14,327 nt of DNA from CAYVAP01 sp964343195 (GCA_964343195.1 CAYFIR010000155.1:1-14327); one strand, 5' to 3'. Positions 1-8,364 are shown, numbered from the stretch's first letter. Notes: generated by a model not told the origin, from the letters alone. A program made the numbers and translations.

Positions 1-170
1 ACAAGCCGCCCCAACCGCCGAATTCCGGGCCAACGCCGCCCCAAGCTTGCTTTAGGCTACTTGTTCCAATTGGAATTGAAGCCCAGAAACTCAAAACTCA
101 CGTTAAGGTATTAATATCCAGCTCGATTCATTTCTCACATTACTCGGTTTCTTTTGTCAACTCACATAAA
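1..170. other. Left-edge stretch without a recognisable gene
   Basis: The first ~50 bases are clearly richer in G+C than the rest of the stretch and hold a 10-bp direct repeat, GCCGCCCCAA, at 5-14 and 35-44. On the plus strand a frame is open from the window edge to a stop at about 177, and a minus-strand frame is also open to the edge. Neither translation resembles a family I know. This could be the end of a neighbouring gene or part of a dispersed intergenic repeat. I see no supported gene here. Confidence 0.25.
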
Positions 171-223
171 AAGACCTGATAAGTTCAGCCTAAAGCGTCA
201 CTTATCAGGTCTTCAGATTTTTT
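171..223. terminator. Bidirectional hairpin terminator, distal copy
   Basis: Perfect 13-bp inverted repeat: AAGACCTGATAAG at 171-183 and CTTATCAGGTCTT at 201-213, extendable by one more pair. On the minus strand the stem is followed by a run of T (A168-A172 on the plus strand). On the plus strand it is followed by T218-T223. It lies downstream of the isomerase-like gene and should end the minus-strand lipoprotein operon. It could also stop transcription coming from the left. Confidence 0.75.
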
Positions 224-226
224 CCC

Positions 227-268
227 AGACCTATCAGGTTTTCCTATACCTGATAGGTCTATTTTTTT
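227..268. terminator. Hairpin terminator overlapping the isomerase-like stop region
   Basis: Perfect 12-bp inverted repeat: AGACCTATCAGG at 227-238 and CCTGATAGGTCT at 249-260, with one extra A-T pair inside and an 8-nt loop. A run of seven T at 262-268 follows on the plus strand, and the TAA stop of the isomerase-like gene (267-269) overlaps that run. In the plus direction this is a canonical intrinsic terminator. In the minus direction its T tract is missing, so it probably works with the hairpin at 171-213, with which it shares the octamer ACCTGATA. Confidence 0.7.
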
Positions 269-1187
269 ATTGGAATCCAATCTCGCTCAGGGCAGCGTGG
301 CTGATGCGCATTGCTTCCATGGGAGTGTGATTGAATGTCATGTCCTGCTCTACAAAGTAGTACTCCATGCCAGCCAGCTCTTTCTCGGCCAGGATTCGGG
401 CAAAGTCAATGTTTCCTTCTCCAACTGGTGCAAAGCGTCCCTCATCGTCCATGTCCTTCACATGCCAGGCCTTAAATCGTCCCGGAGCTTTGTTGAAGTA
501 CGCAATGGGATCAGCCCCGGCATTGGTTACCCAGTAGAGATCCATTTCGAAGTTTAGGTGCTCCGGGTTGGAGTTTTCGATGAAGTACTCTATGGGCACT
601 ACCCCATTTGAATTCTCCTGAAACTCAAAGTTGTGGTTGTGATACAGGCATTCCAGCCCGGCGGCTGAACATTTCTCTGCAATGGTATTGATGATGGACA
701 TGACCTCTTCCAGGTCCTCACTCATGCTCAGGGTGCGGGTTTCAGGGTCAAATTTGAAGTGGCCCATGGGGGGAACCGGAATCACAAAGTACTTGAAGCC
801 AGCGGCCTTCACATCTGCGATCATCTGATCGGCATTGTCAAGCGTCACGTCCCCATGATGGGTACTGACTGGAACCAGCCCGATTTCATCGAGGTAAGCC
901 TTGAACTCCGCAGGTGCCATGCCATAAAACTTGCCATCGGAATAGCCAGCAGCCTCGATGTTCCTGTAACCTGCTTCGGCTACTGCCTTGAGGACTCCTT
1001 TGGCATCTCCCGCAAGTGTATCCCGCAGGGTGTAGAGGGCCAGCCCACCAAACTGGCCTTCGGTGGATTCCATGGTCTCAGGCTCTGAGCCGGAGCTTTG
1101 ATCCTCAGCGGTAGTAGATTCACCGCAGGCCATCAGGCCTAGCATGAGTGCCAGGACCAGTGCGAAAAAGGTGTGATTATTATTCAT
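267..1187 (-). CDS. Lipoprotein with xylose-isomerase-like TIM barrel (sugar isomerase/epimerase family)
   Basis: The 306-residue product starts with a type II signal peptide whose lipobox is L18-M19-A20-C21, followed by an acidic, Ser-rich linker (22-45) typical of exported Bacteroidota lipoproteins. The rest is an AP-endonuclease-2/xylose-isomerase-like TIM barrel (PF01261). Its likely metal and active-site residues are E78, H110/H111, the YHNHNFEF strand with H183 and H185, D216, H242 in WHVKD, E257 in GEGNID and E280. The frame opens upstream to 1313, but the ATG at 1187 is preferred because only it puts the signal sequence at the N terminus and it avoids overlap with the preceding gene. 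It follows the cytochrome-propeller gene by 71 bp and ends its operon. Relatives act on keto-sugars or sugar acids as isomerases, epimerases or hydratases; the substrate here is unknown. The fold assignment is secure, the reaction is inference. Confidence 0.85.
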   Translation of the reverse strand: MNNNHTFFALVLALMLGLMACGESTTAEDQSSGSEPETMESTEGQFGGLALYTLRDTLAGDAKGVLKAVAEAGYRNIEAAGYSDGKFYGMAPAEFKAYLDEIGLVPVSTHHGDVTLDNADQMIADVKAAGFKYFVIPVPPMGHFKFDPETRTLSMSEDLEEVMSIINTIAEKCSAAGLECLYHNHNFEFQENSNGVVPIEYFIENSNPEHLNFEMDLYWVTNAGADPIAYFNKAPGRFKAWHVKDMDDEGRFAPVGEGNIDFARILAEKELAGMEYYFVEQDMTFNHTPMEAMRISHAALSEIGFQ

Positions 1188-1258
1188 TGTAAATAGCTTA
1201 GAGTAATAGAAGTCGAGTACAGTTAAACAGGAAGGGTTGAATGCTGATTCGTTGATTA

Positions 1259-2782
1259 TCAGGGTACTTGCTGATTTTCCAGCACAAGTATTTTTTGGTT
1301 GCTGGTTTCCCACCGGCGGATCAGGCTATCAGCTACACCGGTAGAATTTAGGGTAAAGGACCCCAGGACAAGGTCTTCATCTCCATCCTGGTCAAGGTCT
1401 CCGGCATCCATGACCATCCAGCGACCAGCATCCGCATGGGGAATGCGATAGGGTTGAAAGTGCCATTCTCCCTGATTCTCGAGGTAAACGAGGCTATTCT
1501 GCCCGGAAATATCAAAATCGGGAAAAAAGGACATGACAAACAGATCCAAATCTCCATCCAGGTCAAAATCTCGGCAGCGAACTTTCGCAGCCCCATAGAA
1601 GGGAAAGAAATACTTTTCCTCAAAATGCCGGGTGCCGTCGTTTAAATAGATTCGGACGCCATGATAAGGCTTGAGCACATTGCTGTAGTCTCCATTATCG
1701 CCGTTGGTAAGGATGATATCCTTGTGTCCATCTCCGTCAAAATCCAGGTACTCGAAGTCATTGGAACCAAATACGGGCGGAAAGCGCAGGACCCTTTCCT
1801 CCTTCAGCTTACCTTCCTGATTGTAAAAAACACTGATGCCTTCATCTCCCTGGGCAAAAAGTGCGATCAAGTCCTGATCTCCATCCTGGTCAAGGTCTTC
1901 CGCAAATACCCTGGTGGTCCCCGGCCCTTCCTTGATGATGGTTTCTGTGAAAGAGCTTCCATTTCGCTCAAACCAGGAAAAGCGGCCAATCTGATTGCCG
2001 AAGGAACAAACTACATAGTCTTCATTTTCGTCCTGATCCAGATCTGTTGCGAGAAAATGTACAGGCCTTGGGAGTTGTCCAAAAAGAAAGTCCTGCTGAC
2101 TGATGCGGCTTTCGTCCATCTGAACCATGGCCCCCGCATTCGCTTCATCCGGGTACAATTGCCCGATGGTCAGTAACCCCATGCGGTCTTTTTGGATGTG
2201 TTCCACTTCGACTATCGGCCTGGGTAAGCGAATTTGATATGCCAGTTCCAGGTCTGCACTCAGTTTCCCAAAGCTCCCATTGCGATCAGCGAGATAAAAT
2301 GCGTTGGTATGCCCCACATAATCCACCATGGTGATGGCCGGTGGGCCATACAGGGGCAGGGCAGGGAGCCTGGTAGCAAACTGGGGGCTGGCTTCCCACT
2401 CCCGTTCCTCCGGCAACTTCAGTTTCTCCGGGGCATTTTGCAGGAAATATTCCTTGATTGCCTTCCAGTCATGCTGGGAAAGGACTGGCTCCGCAGGAAA
2501 AATCCGGGCGGCTTCCAGTTTGAACCTTACCTCCATGGTTTTATCCGAGTAAGGATCGTAGGTTTCCGAAGGCATCCCCAACCGAGCTCCCATGGCGGGC
2601 AGTACATTTTCCCACTTTTCCCTGGGCAGCAGATCGGGATTGGGGAACTGATGACAGCTCCCACAGTGGATCCGGGCCAGTTCCTTTCCCGATAAAGCGT
2701 CAGATGAAGTATCCAGGCAGGCCGTTGCCATTAACAGCAACAGCCCCCCACCCAAAAACATAATCCGCATAGCTATGCTCAT
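1259..2782 (-). CDS. Lipoprotein with N-terminal c-type heme motif and FG-GAP/VCBS beta-propeller
   Basis: 507 residues. A short hydrophobic signal peptide ends in the lipobox A19-T20-A21-C22. A single CxxCH heme c motif follows (C40, C43, H44), with M64 or M70 as possible distal iron ligands, so residues ~30-120 look like a small cytochrome c domain. The remainder carries five canonical DxDxDGxxD calcium-binding motifs near residues 247, 296, 346, 405 and 462. Two more degenerate units at ~150-220 would complete a seven-bladed propeller. The start lies only 12 bp after the stop of the UnbV gene, so the two are almost certainly cotranscribed and perhaps translationally coupled. M5 (2770) and M8 are alternative starts that keep the signal peptide. 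The heme suggests electron transfer at the cell envelope, but no redox partner is visible in this protein itself. Domain calls are firm, function unknown. Confidence 0.88.
   Translation of the reverse strand: MSIAMRIMFLGGGLLLLMATACLDTSSDALSGKELARIHCGSCHQFPNPDLLPREKWENVLPAMGARLGMPSETYDPYSDKTMEVRFKLEAARIFPAEPVLSQHDWKAIKEYFLQNAPEKLKLPEEREWEASPQFATRLPALPLYGPPAITMVDYVGHTNAFYLADRNGSFGKLSADLELAYQIRLPRPIVEVEHIQKDRMGLLTIGQLYPDEANAGAMVQMDESRISQQDFLFGQLPRPVHFLATDLDQDENEDYVVCSFGNQIGRFSWFERNGSSFTETIIKEGPGTTRVFAEDLDQDGDQDLIALFAQGDEGISVFYNQEGKLKEERVLRFPPVFGSNDFEYLDFDGDGHKDIILTNGDNGDYSNVLKPYHGVRIYLNDGTRHFEEKYFFPFYGAAKVRCRDFDLDGDLDLFVMSFFPDFDISGQNSLVYLENQGEWHFQPYRIPHADAGRWMVMDAGDLDQDGDEDLVLGSFTLNSTGVADSLIRRWETSNQKILVLENQQVP
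1379..1898. repeat. 22-bp direct repeat coding for the DLDQDGD calcium loop
   Basis: The same 22 bases occur at 1379-1400 and 1877-1898 within the cytochrome-propeller gene. Both copies encode the Asp-rich loop of an FG-GAP blade (around residues 296 and 462). The nucleotide identity, not only the protein identity, may reflect recent blade duplication or gene conversion; strong constraint on a short motif is the simpler reading. Confidence 0.6.
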
Positions 2783-2794
2783 TCAATCCGCAGA

Positions 2795-5700
2795 TTAGCT
2801 TTCTTTCCCAAAATCAATTTGGCGCTTGTTCCCGGCAAAATCCGTCACCTCTATGCTTACCACTTCAGGCCCTACCAGTAGATACCGTGAAGATTGCGAC
2901 AGGAAACCAGAACCGTAGGTAAATTCTACCAGTTGACTGCTGCCATCCTGCTCATAAAGTCTTGCGGAAAAATCCTGAGCGTTAGCTCGGAAAACGCGCT
3001 GTCCAGTATTGCCTGAAGTGAATGCCTTGAGAGGCCCCCGGTTTTGTGAAGCAATCAATACTTCCTTCCCATCCGGCCCCAGCAGACCTGCGAGCGCCTT
3101 GGCATCTCCATCAACGACGAAACCAGCTTCTGGTCCCGTCACGGCATCAAAACCTCCGGCTCCGTCTCCCAAAAGGACCAATCCGTTGAAGGCGTCATAC
3201 TGCCCCATGTTGACCTCGTTGCCATAATCATTGCCAACCATCAACAGGTCAGAGAAGCCATCTGCGTTCAGGTCTCTGACCACAACTCCATTTACAGGGG
3301 CAAACTGAGCCTGTGTAGGCAGGGTGTGGAGCGCAAACTTTCCTCCGCCGAGGTTTTCGATATAGGAGGTAGCCATGTGATTGGCTTCCATGACAATCGC
3401 TCCATCAAGTTGCTCAGGAGAAAATAATTCATCGGTGGTGGTGCGACCGTATTCACCGTAGGTGCTGAACCTGGTCCTAAAGAAGGGGCTCTGTGCATTC
3501 AATTCGGCCCAGGAATGAACCGGGAATGGCTGCATGCTCCCATCGGTATCCTTTAGGTAGCAGGAAAGGACCACATCAATGGCTCCGTTGTTATCAAAAT
3601 CCTTGGCAGTAATTCTCACCGGCTGCTCGGGTGTGGAGCAGTAAAAGTTATTTTCGCCGAGATTTCCAGCGACATAGTCCATGTCTCCGTCCTGGTCGAT
3701 GTCTGCAGCTACGATGCTGTTCCACCACCCTACTCTATCATCGATACCGGTTTCAGCCTGCTTTTCCAGTTTGCCGCCTTTATTTGCAAAAAAGGTAATC
3801 GGCATAAACTCTCCGACTACAATTAGATCCACGGAGCCATCCTGGTTAAAGTCACTCCAGATGGCATCGGTCACCATGCCCACTTCTCCCAATTGAGGAC
3901 TGACGCTGGCCGTTACCTCCGTGAACGTTCCACCCTCATTTTGCAAAATGTAGCTGCGTGGGGTCTGGGGATAGGAACCTACTACCACGCGACCTCCTAC
4001 AAACAGATCAAGGTCGCCATCGGCATCGTAGTCCGCCGCTTTCACACAGCTTCCGCTTGCATTTACTTTCGGCAGGGCATCCGGGGCAAACACAAAGTTG
4101 CCGTGGCTATCATTGAGCAACAGCCGATCCTGAAGTTCCTCGCTGCCTTCCTGGAATTCAAAACTTCCACTGACCAGATAGAGGTCGTTGTCTCCGTCCC
4201 CATCTGCATCAAACAACAGGGTGCCCATGTCCTCTCTGTCGGCCATTTCTCCGGCATCCAGTTGGGTAGTAGTAAAACTCCCGTCACGGTTTTGCAGAAG
4301 AATCGATCCGGCATGGGCTCGGGAAGCTCCCAGGTAAATGTCGTCCAGGTCATCGCCGTTCAGATCTCCAACAGCTATAGAGGGACCATACTGGGAGAAT
4401 TTATGTGGAATATTTCGCTGAATGTTGTAGTCAATGAAGTCCGCCTCCTCATGGACATAATCGAGATGTAGCGACTGGGTAATTTCTGCCAGGATCCGCT
4501 CCATCGAGCCTTCGGCACCTGTTGACTCAGCTTCTGTCGCATCTTCATAGGAGATCTGCAACACCTGATTTGCCGGGATATTTTGCAGTTGGTTCTGCTT
4601 TCCATCTGGCCATGTGACCGTCACCGACTGTACCTCATCGCTGGCTCCCAATCCGAAGTGGATGATATCTTCAACCGTAGAAACGTAGCCACGGTAGATG
4701 TTATGGTCATGATATTGCATTTGCCCATCCCCATATTCAATCTTCACCTTGGCTCCCAGGCCGGAAGCATTTCCGGCAGGGCCTTTCAGGTCAACCCTCA
4801 GGTAGTGAGCGTTGGTATTTTCGGGAGAAATGGTGGTGTTTTCGTATAAAAAGGCAGGGTCGTTGATGTTATTTACGACGTAATCGAGGTCGCCGTCCAG
4901 GTCAAAATCGGCAAAAGCTGCCCCGTTTGAAAAACTCGGTTGGGTAAAGCCCCACTCAGCGGATACATCCTCAAAGGTGAGGTCTCCCTCATTCCGGAAG
5001 ATATAGTTGGGTATTTTCACAGAAGGAACCTGCTCCATCAATTGCTCAACGGTGGTGAAGGCACCAGATTCCTTGCGAAAGTTGATGAAGTCATTGTCGG
5101 TGATGTCCTTGGGAAAACCATTGGTAATCAGAAGGTCTTTCAGGCCATCGTTGTCGATATCCGCAAAGAGGGGAGACCAGCTCCACTCTGTCTGGTGCAC
5201 CCCTGCCAGTTGACCGATTTCGCTAAAGCTCATGTTGCCATTATTTAGTTGCAACATGTTACGGACATACTGATGGGTGTATCCGTAATGGTTATCGTTG
5301 ATGTACACGATGTATCCGGCTCCACTCATCACGGTCTTCTTTCGAAGGTTGGTTTCCGGGAGCATGTCCAGGGTGATGATATCCAGGTTGCCATCATTGT
5401 TATAGTCTGCGACATCGTTGCCCATCGAAAACCGGGACTGATGCCGGATCGAATTGTCGATCTGATCAGAGAATCCATTTCCCTGCTCATTTAGGTAAAG
5501 TAGGTCGTTGGTGATATAGTCGTTGCCTACATAGATATCGGGATAGCGGTCCTTGTTCACATCGAGGACAGCAAGGCCCAACCCGAAGCCTTCCTTGAGG
5601 ATTCCCATTTCGCTGGACACATTGGTAAAGGTTCCATCTCCATTGTTCCGATACAGGCGGTCGGTATTGGGACTGCTTCCATCATTCACTTTGGGCTTAT

Positions 5701-6307
5701 ATACGCTGGGCACACCCTCCACCTTGGAGTTGGAAAGAATAAACAGATCCAGGTCCTGATCTCCATCCATGTCCAGAAAAGCCGCCTGAGAGCTATATCC
5801 TGCGTCGTTCAGGCCATACTCCCTGGCCTGATTCTTAAAGGTGGGAATCCCATCTTCGTTTACCCCCTGATTGATAAACAGGTCATTTCGCCGAAGTTCT
5901 TCATCCCCAACCATGGAGGCACATACATAAATGTCCAGCCAGCCATCCCCGTTGATATCTACTGTAGCCGAGCCATACATCCATTTTCCAGTAGAGGCAA
6001 CTCCAGCCACCTCGGTCACTTCCTCAAAGCGCATATCGCCTTTGTTGAGATAAAGTGAATTGTCAACCATGTTTCCGGTGAAGAACACATCGGGGTAGCC
6101 ATTGTTGTCAAAGTCTCCGATGGATACGCCGCCACCGTTGTAGAGGTAGGCAAACTTTAGAATATTGTTCTCTTCACTTTCGATTATTTCATTGCTGAAT
6201 GTAATTCCGGAGTCTTTGGGATCAAGCAAACGGAACCTGGGCTGCCTGGATTCTCCGCAGGAACTGGCAATCAGCAAAATCAGAAGGGGTGCAAGTAGTT
6301 TGTTCAT
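2795..6307 (-). CDS. Large lipoprotein with two FG-GAP beta-propellers and ASPIC/UnbV domains (CRTAC1-like)
   Basis: 1170 residues. A signal peptide with lipobox A14-S15-S16-C17 predicts an envelope lipoprotein. Seven Asp-rich FG-GAP/VCBS motifs (DxDxDGxxD type) lie near residues 64, 117, 178, 248, 300, 382 and 466. An ASPIC/UnbV domain (PF07593) follows at ~503-587, recognisable by LRVDLKG, GAKVKI, FGLG and VTVTWPDGK. Seven further motifs lie near 647, 699, 758, 818, 868, 902 and 1011. The last ~65 residues (1105-1168), with GSGFLSQSSR and VTDFAGNKR, look like a second, degenerate UnbV domain. The length is in the usual range for the CRTAC1-like proteins of this phylum. It is first in the three-lipoprotein operon and sits beside a SusC/SusD pair, a common context for this family. 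Known propellers of this kind bind calcium and mediate adhesion or carbohydrate binding; no enzymatic role is established, and I assign none. Confidence 0.92.
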   Translation of the reverse strand: MNKLLAPLLILLIASSCGESRQPRFRLLDPKDSGITFSNEIIESEENNILKFAYLYNGGGVSIGDFDNNGYPDVFFTGNMVDNSLYLNKGDMRFEEVTEVAGVASTGKWMYGSATVDINGDGWLDIYVCASMVGDEELRRNDLFINQGVNEDGIPTFKNQAREYGLNDAGYSSQAAFLDMDGDQDLDLFILSNSKVEGVPSVYKPKVNDGSSPNTDRLYRNNGDGTFTNVSSEMGILKEGFGLGLAVLDVNKDRYPDIYVGNDYITNDLLYLNEQGNGFSDQIDNSIRHQSRFSMGNDVADYNNDGNLDIITLDMLPETNLRKKTVMSGAGYIVYINDNHYGYTHQYVRNMLQLNNGNMSFSEIGQLAGVHQTEWSWSPLFADIDNDGLKDLLITNGFPKDITDNDFINFRKESGAFTTVEQLMEQVPSVKIPNYIFRNEGDLTFEDVSAEWGFTQPSFSNGAAFADFDLDGDLDYVVNNINDPAFLYENTTISPENTNAHYLRVDLKGPAGNASGLGAKVKIEYGDGQMQYHDHNIYRGYVSTVEDIIHFGLGASDEVQSVTVTWPDGKQNQLQNIPANQVLQISYEDATEAESTGAEGSMERILAEITQSLHLDYVHEEADFIDYNIQRNIPHKFSQYGPSIAVGDLNGDDLDDIYLGASRAHAGSILLQNRDGSFTTTQLDAGEMADREDMGTLLFDADGDGDNDLYLVSGSFEFQEGSEELQDRLLLNDSHGNFVFAPDALPKVNASGSCVKAADYDADGDLDLFVGGRVVVGSYPQTPRSYILQNEGGTFTEVTASVSPQLGEVGMVTDAIWSDFNQDGSVDLIVVGEFMPITFFANKGGKLEKQAETGIDDRVGWWNSIVAADIDQDGDMDYVAGNLGENNFYCSTPEQPVRITAKDFDNNGAIDVVLSCYLKDTDGSMQPFPVHSWAELNAQSPFFRTRFSTYGEYGRTTTDELFSPEQLDGAIVMEANHMATSYIENLGGGKFALHTLPTQAQFAPVNGVVVRDLNADGFSDLLMVGNDYGNEVNMGQYDAFNGLVLLGDGAGGFDAVTGPEAGFVVDGDAKALAGLLGPDGKEVLIASQNRGPLKAFTSGNTGQRVFRANAQDFSARLYEQDGSSQLVEFTYGSGFLSQSSRYLLVGPEVVSIEVTDFAGNKRQIDFGKES

Positions 6308-6489
6308 GTGTAGTTTGGCTTCTCACAGATTGAGGCAAGAGAGGAAGGTATGAATGATGAGGGGAGAAGGATACACACGGTTTCCCCACTCACTATTTTT
6401 CATCCCTTGTTCCATGTTACCTTCTCAAGGTACACAAATCGCCCCATGGAATAAGGAAATTGGTATCCTGAAATTAGCGAAAATGAGAC
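6308..6489 (-). promoter_or_regulatory. Leader region of the lipoprotein operon
   Basis: This gap between the SusD terminator and the start of the UnbV gene must hold the promoter if the second block is transcribed on its own. It contains a short dyad, TACCTT-CTC-AAGGTA, at 6418-6432. I find no good match to the Bacteroidota promoter elements TTG/TAnnTTTG. A plus-strand open frame here (6354-6569) runs into the terminator and the end of susD and is not a credible gene. Confidence 0.3.
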
Positions 6490-6519
6490 AAAAAAGGGAC
6501 TGGAAAACTCCAGTCCCTT
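6490..6519 (-). terminator. Rho-independent terminator after the SusD gene
   Basis: On the minus strand an 11-bp perfect stem (AAGGGACTGGA / TCCAGTCCCTT; arms at 6494-6504 and 6509-6519) with a 4-nt loop ends in six T. It starts 24 bp after the SusD stop codon and separates the SusC/SusD block from the lipoprotein operon. The run of A read on the plus strand is the same T tract. Confidence 0.9.
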
Positions 6520-6543
6520 CATTATCTATCCCAACAGAAGATC

Positions 6544-8328
6544 CTAGTTGTAACCAGGGTTCTGAGTGATGTTCTGTACACCTGCAACTGTGCTCTGAGT
6601 AATTACAGAGGTAGGAATAGGCATCCAGATATCAGTTGCCTCAAAAGAAGCACCGGCCAGGTGAGTACGCTTGGCTCCCTCACTCTGGAAGTACTCATTC
6701 ATGTAGGCTACGATGTCGAAAGACACAGCACTCTTGCTAGAGTTCAGGTGCCAGCGGACCAGGTCAAACATGCGGTGACCTTCCATCGCCAGCTCCAGCA
6801 TACGCTCAAAGCGTACGGCTTCAACGGCCTCAGCAGGTGAAGCGAAGCTGGTGTACTCTCCAACTACATAGTTGGCAGCATTTGTACCATCTTCTAACTT
6901 CACAAAGCCTTCCTCGTTGGCAGCACGTGCACGTACCTGATTAACCAGATCCCTTGCGGCATCCAGGTTACCCAACTCAGCCTCAGCCTCAGCAGCCAGC
7001 AGCAGCACATCAGCGTAACGGATGATGTGTACGTTTTTAGCAGTAGAGGTAAAACCCCAGTCAATTACACCTGCCAGCTGAGCATCAAACTCTGCCAAAG
7101 TAGGTACAGTCTTCACAGGATTGTAGATACCACCATTTGGTACGTTACGTACCCATCCAGCGGTGCTACCAGGGTTCACACCCCAGTCCAGGAATGGAAT
7201 GCCACGACGTCCAATGGTCCAGTCGATACGAGCGTCCAGGTTACCAGCCTCTGGAGTAAATGGATCATCAGCAGGAATTCCTTCATCGTTGGCGATGTCA
7301 GAGTCGTTGTAGGTATCAATCAGTGGCAAGCCATCACCGTCAGTCTTAAAGGCATTTGCCAGACGCTGAGAAGGCTGGAAGAATCCACAGCATGCGGTAC
7401 GAGCGTTAGAACCGTGAGGCTGGTTCAGCGTATTCTCGTAGTTACCGTTGCTGATAGAACCATCGCCATAAGCAGCCTCGTAACCAAACATGATTTCGGT
7501 ATTGCCAGGCTCAAGGTCAGCACGGAAGTTGTGATGATACTGAGGAGTCAGAGAAAGGGGATCACCAGTTGAAGTGGTTCCGTTGGCAATTACATCGTCG
7601 AAGATAGCCTTGGCACCAGACCAGTTACCCTGGAACATCATCACCTTGGCAAGCATCGCGCCAGCAGTCCACTTGTTTACACGGCCTGCGTTTGGCATGG
7701 TGCCAGGCAGGTTCTCGTAAGCAAAACGGAAGTCATCCTCGATCTGAGACCAGATCAGTTCATCGCTGTTCTGTACGGCAGCAAAGTCAACCACGGTCTC
7801 GTCCACGTAAGGGGCACGACCGAATACTTTAACTGCCTCGAAGTGGAAGTGTCCACGAAGGAAGCGGGCCTCAGCCTGAACGCGGGTATAGTTATCACCT
7901 GCGAACTCGTCCTTGGCAATTTCAAGGTTTCTCAGAGTTGCATTGGCTTTACCAATACCATCGTAGCAGGCATTCCACTTGTTCTCAAGAATTGGGTTAC
8001 CAGCTGCCACATTGGCACGCTCGATAGGGTTCAGGTCCACACCGTCAGAAGGCTCGGTACCTTTATAAGCTACTTCAGAGCGCATGGAACCCCACTGCCA
8101 GTTGGAGGCACCACCATGCTGGTTGAAGTGGTTATTTCCCCAGCTTTCAAACCAGGAACCATCAAGAGCAGAGTAGGTCGCAATCAGCATCCCCTCGACT
8201 CCTTTTGCATTCTGGAGAGCAGGCTCAGAGTATGAACCCGGAGGGCTCACATTCAAAAAATCTTCTGAGCACGACACACTGATTAACAGGAGCAGTGCCA
8301 TTGAAGAAACTAACTTGAGAGTCTTCAT
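6544..8328 (-). CDS. SusD/RagB-family outer-membrane nutrient-binding lipoprotein
   Basis: 594 residues. Residues 1-20 form a type II signal peptide ending SVSC (lipid on C20), with the family's usual SEDFLNV start to the mature protein. The SusD-like N-terminal region (~22-230) includes the ARFLRGHFHFEAVKVFG helix near 155-172. The RagB/SusD C-terminal domain (~290-594) includes RFERMLELAMEGHRMFDLVRW near 500-521 and ends NPGYN, which is typical. Proteins of this family sit on the cell surface as a lid over their SusC partner, bind the ligand and hand it to the pore. The gene starts 36 bp after the SusC stop, so the two are cotranscribed, and a strong terminator follows. Length is normal and no break is seen. 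The ligand cannot be read from the sequence. Confidence 0.95.
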   Translation of the reverse strand: MKTLKLVSSMALLLLISVSCSEDFLNVSPPGSYSEPALQNAKGVEGMLIATYSALDGSWFESWGNNHFNQHGGASNWQWGSMRSEVAYKGTEPSDGVDLNPIERANVAAGNPILENKWNACYDGIGKANATLRNLEIAKDEFAGDNYTRVQAEARFLRGHFHFEAVKVFGRAPYVDETVVDFAAVQNSDELIWSQIEDDFRFAYENLPGTMPNAGRVNKWTAGAMLAKVMMFQGNWSGAKAIFDDVIANGTTSTGDPLSLTPQYHHNFRADLEPGNTEIMFGYEAAYGDGSISNGNYENTLNQPHGSNARTACCGFFQPSQRLANAFKTDGDGLPLIDTYNDSDIANDEGIPADDPFTPEAGNLDARIDWTIGRRGIPFLDWGVNPGSTAGWVRNVPNGGIYNPVKTVPTLAEFDAQLAGVIDWGFTSTAKNVHIIRYADVLLLAAEAEAELGNLDAARDLVNQVRARAANEEGFVKLEDGTNAANYVVGEYTSFASPAEAVEAVRFERMLELAMEGHRMFDLVRWHLNSSKSAVSFDIVAYMNEYFQSEGAKRTHLAGASFEATDIWMPIPTSVITQSTVAGVQNITQNPGYN

Positions 8329-8364
8329 AATTTCTTTATTGCTTTTATGCAGAGTAGTTAAGAT

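Noticed and set aside
1188..1313. N-terminal extension of the isomerase-like gene to an ATG at 1313
   Set aside because: The extra 42 residues overlap the end of the preceding gene and would bury the lipoprotein signal peptide in the interior.
3893..4471. 192-codon plus-strand frame opposite the UnbV lipoprotein gene, and similar frames at 1661-2176 and 7027-7572
   Set aside because: All are antisense to well-supported genes, have no recognisable domain and no separate regulatory region.
2795..6307. CRISPR-like or tandem DNA repeat, suggested by the recurring GATCTCCATC-type strings
   Set aside because: The recurrences are short, irregularly spaced and in frame with the Asp-rich calcium loops of the propellers, so they are protein repeats.
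6354..6569. Possible small plus-strand gene between the UnbV and SusD genes
   Set aside because: Its 3' part reads through the SusD terminator hairpin and the end of susD, and its product matches nothing I know.
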